Source: Rhyacichthys aspro (lineage: Eukaryota; Chordata; Actinopteri; Gobiiformes; Rhyacichthyidae). From it: DNA of 64,000 nt. Below, in pieces: positions 60,870 through 64,000 of this stretch. The notes beneath the pieces were generated by a model that searched no databases, had not been told where the DNA came from, and saw nothing but the letters and a program-made list of their open reading frames with translations. Position 1 is the stretch's first letter. Each line of letters starts with the position of its first letter. A program made the translations under genes and the position numbers. The DNA lies in NCBI GenBank assembly GCA_036850595.1, contig CM072148.1:6561118-6625117 (forward strand), written 5' to 3'.

Positions 60870-62940
60870 CTTGTAAAAGTGCTTCTAATGGCATATTTGT
60901 TTCTCTCAGAATCACAGGGCAGTGGACTTGTGAGGCACACCGAGTCTGTGATTGTCTGCAAACGTCTGTTAACACTTTGACAACATGAAATCATTTCATG
61001 AACATATTTATCTAATTTCCATCCATAACATAAATGAGGATACTAAAAAAAACATGTCCAAGAGTGATAATATGTTGTAACTGATATGATTAATTCAATG
61101 CAGAATGTGTGTTGTCTAAAAATATTCCACATTAAGAAAAGGAATAGAAAGCGTTTCCATGTTTGTTTCTTTGGGAAAAGATTCTATACTTAAGTGTTGA
61201 CCCCCTGCCCAGCCTCCAAATCTGACCAATGAACAAGAGGATATGGATATAGGCTGGATGAGCTCATCTCAGTCAGAGCCCAGTGTAACATTGCCAGTGA
61301 CCTCTGATGACCTCCTGTTCATGCTAAATCCTAATATTTAGAGTCTGGCCTGTGTCACTGCGTTTTGGTTTTGTAATACTTAACGTAGGTTTATACTGGA
61401 CCTTTAGCAAAATAAAACAACTGTTTCTCAATCTCAACCCATTATTTTGAAGGGACTGAAAAATACATGCATTGACCAATTTGAATGTAACCCTCTTTTT
61501 TTATTAGTTTTATTAGTTATTTTTACATGTATTGTTTTATGTATTATGTTTTTGACTGAAGTAATTTGCAGAGATATCACAATATTTATTACATATTACA
61601 TAAGAACAATGACAATTCTGAATTGTTTCAAAGATTTGAAGTAAACTACTTCTACAAGAAACAAATGAAACAAATTAATTTGTTTTGACTGCTCTACTTT
61701 TCAGAAGTACAATTTCTGTTGAAATGTTCAGCTTATCAAACTATTTAAAGATTCACTTTCTAATTTGCTTTCATTTTTTTGTTTCAATTAAATCAAATGG
61801 AAGTACTAATGCCCAGATGGCCCTGCAGTATGAAATAATAGTGCCCAGGCTAGAATTTAAAGTCATACCTCCGGGCAAAACTCCACAGTGCACACAGAAT
61901 GAAAGTGTAAAATGTTTTTTAATGTATATTTAACAACAAATACCCCAGTGACTATTGATGTTTCGTCTCAGAAGAATCTATTTCTCCAGTATATCTGAGG
62001 GCATGATATGAAACCACTCACACTTTTATTTTGTGTTTTTCAGCTTCTCTTCCTCTGTGTCTCTCCTGTTCTCTCTCTCTCTTTAAACATTTATCTTGTG
62101 TTTTCTCCTTACAGGCCCTTTGTGCTTTGTGATGTTGGTTTTTACAGCTTTTTACTCACTAGAGTTGCCATTTATCTTTTATAGATGCCAGCAGCTAGGA
62201 GCACATTTTAAATGTTAACGTTTCAATGTGGCTAATTGTTATAGCTTGCTTTATTCTCATGGTGTCACTTGCACCTCATCCCTCAGGAACATTATTATTG
62301 TGTTGTGATTATTTGTGTGTGTTTTTTCAGCTACAGTACAACTGATGTGAGCACTCATTTTTTATTTTTGTATATTAAGCAGAATTTACATATTTATTTT
62401 TAATATTTCTTACATTGCCCCATCCACCCTCAGGTGTTTCAGTGTCTGTAGATGTGAAAATAGGAAATGCATGCAAGAAGGTGTCATTAGTGGTTGGCAT
62501 TAATGATGTTCTTATGTTTGTTAGCCATGTTTCTGGTTCACACAGTTTGCGAACACCCTAAGGTTCTGTTTGTGAACAGAGTCTAAGGAACAGTTCACAT
62601 TTTACAAGTCACAAAAAGTCATATTACAGATTAATATTAATATATTTTTGAATGTCAGCACCTAAAATCTGTTTCTTTATCATTGTGTATCAGAATATCC
62701 AGATTGTATGACTTTATTTAACAAATGAACAAGAAAACAGTAGTTGGAAAAGAGGGACACTGCAAGGTTTTAACAAACCTCTGAGAGTTGCTTGTCGCTC
62801 CAGGGGCCTCTGAATTTCATGAACAGAAAAGCTTGCCCTTACAAACTAACCCCTGCTCTATGTTCTCTTTTGACCACACTGATTATGCACAATCAATAAT
62901 GTTTTATATTTTTGTCTTCTCTCTTGTCTCTTCTGGGGCC
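60870..62940. other. AT-rich intronic DNA leading to the exon C acceptor
   Basis: Very AT-rich around 61440-61800 and 62340-62420, with a pyrimidine patch at 62040-62085. The final 40 bases are T/C-rich and form the polypyrimidine tract of exon C. No gene is seen. Confidence 0.6.
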
Positions 62941-62945
62941 TCTAG

Positions 62946-64000
62946 GATGCTGCAGGCAAGGTCCTGGACCGCTGGACCATCATGTCTCGGGAAGAGGAGA
63001 TCATCACCCTGCAGCAGTTCTTGCGCTTTGGTGAGACCAAGTCCATTGTTGAACTGATGGCCATTCAAGAGAAGGAAGGTCAGGCAGTTACAGTTCCCTC
63101 CTCCAAGACAGACTCCGGGATTAGGACATTCATTGAAAGCAACAACAGAACCCGCAGCCCAGGGCACCTGACACAATTGGAAAACAGTAGCCCATCCAGT
63201 ATTCATCATTTCGAGAACATCCCCAATAGCCTTGCCTTTCTCCTGCCATTCCAGTATATCAACCCAGTGTCTGCTCCAATGCTTGGCTTACCTCCCAATG
63301 GTCTGCCCATGGAACAGTCAGCTCTCCGACTTCGGGAACCCACCCTACCAAACCAGGGAGAGCAGGTGGAGACAAGTGAGTCCGAAGTGTCCTTGTCTCC
63401 TTTCCGCACAGGCCAGAGTCCCAGTCGTGGAACCTTGGGAGCCCTAAACAACCACATAGAACCCAAGACAGAGCCCAACAACAGAGCATCTCCAATCTCT
63501 CCAACCCCTTCCACTCAGCAGTCACAGCTACAGACGCAGCAAACACAACAACCACAGCAAGGCCAAACACAAAGTCAGACACAGCAGCCCAGCAGCTTGA
63601 CTGATTCCCAAGTCCATCATCACTTTGCAAAGGATGAGAATAAAACCATCACACATCCCTCCTTTTCCTCCAAAATGCATCGCATGCGCCGTATGGGAGC
63701 CACCTCACGCAAAGGTCGCGTTTGTTGCAATTCATGTGGCAAAACCTTTTATGATAAAGGCACTCTAAAGATACACTACAATGCTGTACACTTAAAGATT
63801 AAACACCGTTGCACCATTGAAGGCTGCAATATGGTCTTTAGCTCACTTCGTAGCCGTAATCGTCACAGTGCCAATCCTAATCCACGGTTGCACATGCCAA
63901 TGTTGCGCAACAACCGCGACAAAGACCTTATCCGTGCCAATTCCACCCCTGGTACACCTGTCATCTCAAGCACCAAAAATGGTGGATTTACTCTAACCAG
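62946..64000 (+). CDS. bnc2: bnc2 large coding exon C with first C2H2 zinc-finger pair, cut by the window's right edge
   Basis: The exon starts in phase 0 after a pyrimidine-rich tract ending cctctag (acceptor AG 62944-62945) and stays open for 351 codons to the window end. In order it encodes the basonuclin block Asp-Ala-Ala-Gly-Lys to about residue 65 (including the FLRFGETKSIVELMAIQEKE segment), a second conserved stretch around SSIHHFENIPNSLAFLLPFQ (about residues 85-105), a Ser/Pro-rich acidic linker, a Gln-rich stretch (about residues 191-214), a basic segment (HRMRRM...SRKGR), and a zinc-finger pair at about residues 261-316. The conserved blocks match BNC2 more closely than BNC1. The serine-rich and PKKKPRK-type nuclear-localisation region, the other finger pairs and the stop codon lie beyond the window. 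The protein acts in the nucleus as a sequence-specific or RNA-associated regulator. No frameshift or stop is seen. Confidence 0.96.
63516..63587 (+). other. bnc2: Gln-rich low-complexity stretch in bnc2
   Basis: These 24 codons include 15 Gln, interspersed with Thr, Ser, Leu, Pro and Gly. The stretch lies between a Ser/Pro-rich linker and the basic segment before zinc finger 1. Most Gln codons are CAG or CAA in a CA-rich context, which suggests growth by slippage or local duplication. I do not recall an equivalent in human BNC2, where this linker is shorter. Confidence 0.85.
63726..63893 (+). other. bnc2: First basonuclin C2H2 zinc-finger pair (protein domain within exon C)
   Basis: Finger 1 (63726-63791) reads C-x2-C-x12-H-x4-H. 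Finger 2 (63810-63893) reads C-x4-C-x12-H-x8-H, the unusual spacing typical of the second finger in each basonuclin pair. All eight zinc ligands are present. The linker (LKIKHR) and the SSLRSRNRHSANPNPRLH tail are characteristic of basonuclins. An extra Cys immediately precedes the first ligand (Val-Cys-Cys-Asn), where human BNC2 has Phe. Confidence 0.93.

Larger units (their letters stand above)
37100..62945 (+). other. bnc2: bnc2 intron between exons B and C (25,846 bp)
   Basis: The intron starts gtcagt and ends cctctag, with phase 0. It holds a 25-base T run, an A run, a TG-rich microsatellite, and several blocks that look like intronic regulatory elements (38640-39140, 43580-44260, 46310-46590, 51610-51850, 60340-60860). 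No other coding exon could be identified. In mammals BNC2 is known for extensive alternative splicing, so small alternative exons could be present and unseen. Confidence 0.92.

Noticed and set aside
63259..63630. 123-aa and 102-aa minus-strand ORFs antisense to exon C
   Set aside because: Shadows of the bnc2 coding frame on the opposite strand.
1..64000. CRISPR arrays, bacterial operons, phage or viral genes
   Set aside because: The spliced animal gene and intronic texture rule out a prokaryotic window; no viral-like reading frame was seen.

Overview
The window is vertebrate nuclear DNA, most likely from a ray-finned (probably percomorph-type) fish. It lies inside one gene on the + strand: basonuclin 2 (bnc2), a C2H2 zinc-finger nuclear protein. 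Three coding exons are clear. Exon A (35025-35127) encodes the Cys-rich N-terminal segment. Exon B (36864-37099) encodes the highly conserved block that follows it. Exon C (62946 to past the right edge) is the large exon carrying the first zinc-finger pair. The reading frame joins exactly across all three exons (phases 0, 1, 0), and every intron is GT-AG. The match is to BNC2 rather than its paralogue BNC1, judged from residues remembered for both proteins. The fish assignment is inferred from the compact introns, the divergence from mammalian BNC2, and the absence of mammalian SINE/LINE sequence.

Layout: 1-35024 is the 3' part of a long upstream intron whose 5' exon is not visible. 35128-36863 is a 1.7 kb intron. 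37100-62945 is a 25.8 kb intron. The gene start, the promoter, the rest of the zinc fingers and the stop codon are all outside the window. No second gene, RNA gene, CRISPR array or recognisable transposon was found. The open frames in the introns look like chance ORFs.

About 95% or more of the window is therefore intron, and most of its interest is regulatory. The introns alternate between ordinary AT-rich or microsatellite-bearing DNA and blocks of different texture: balanced composition, clustered homeodomain cores (TAATTA, ATTAGC, TAATNNNATTA), E-box-like words and little simple repeat. That texture resembles the conserved non-coding elements (CNEs) typical of developmental transcription-factor genes. 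The strongest blocks are 6110-6500, 15290-15800, 21380-21730, 22920-23120, 24840-25290, 31980-32340, 38640-39140, 43580-44260 and 46310-46590. Their conservation cannot be proved from one sequence, so they carry low confidence. More concrete site-level observations are two perfect DR1 nuclear-receptor elements (2333-2345 and 33293-33305), a perfect 22-bp palindrome (21846-21867), and several CTCF-like cores.

The coding part shows two oddities: a Gln-rich stretch just before the first zinc-finger pair that I do not recall in human BNC2, and a sharp drop in third-position GC from exon B (69/79 codons) to the zinc-finger stretch of exon C (24/61 codons). I found no previously undescribed system of the gene-cluster kind. 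The best candidate for novelty is the dense array of putative intronic enhancers.
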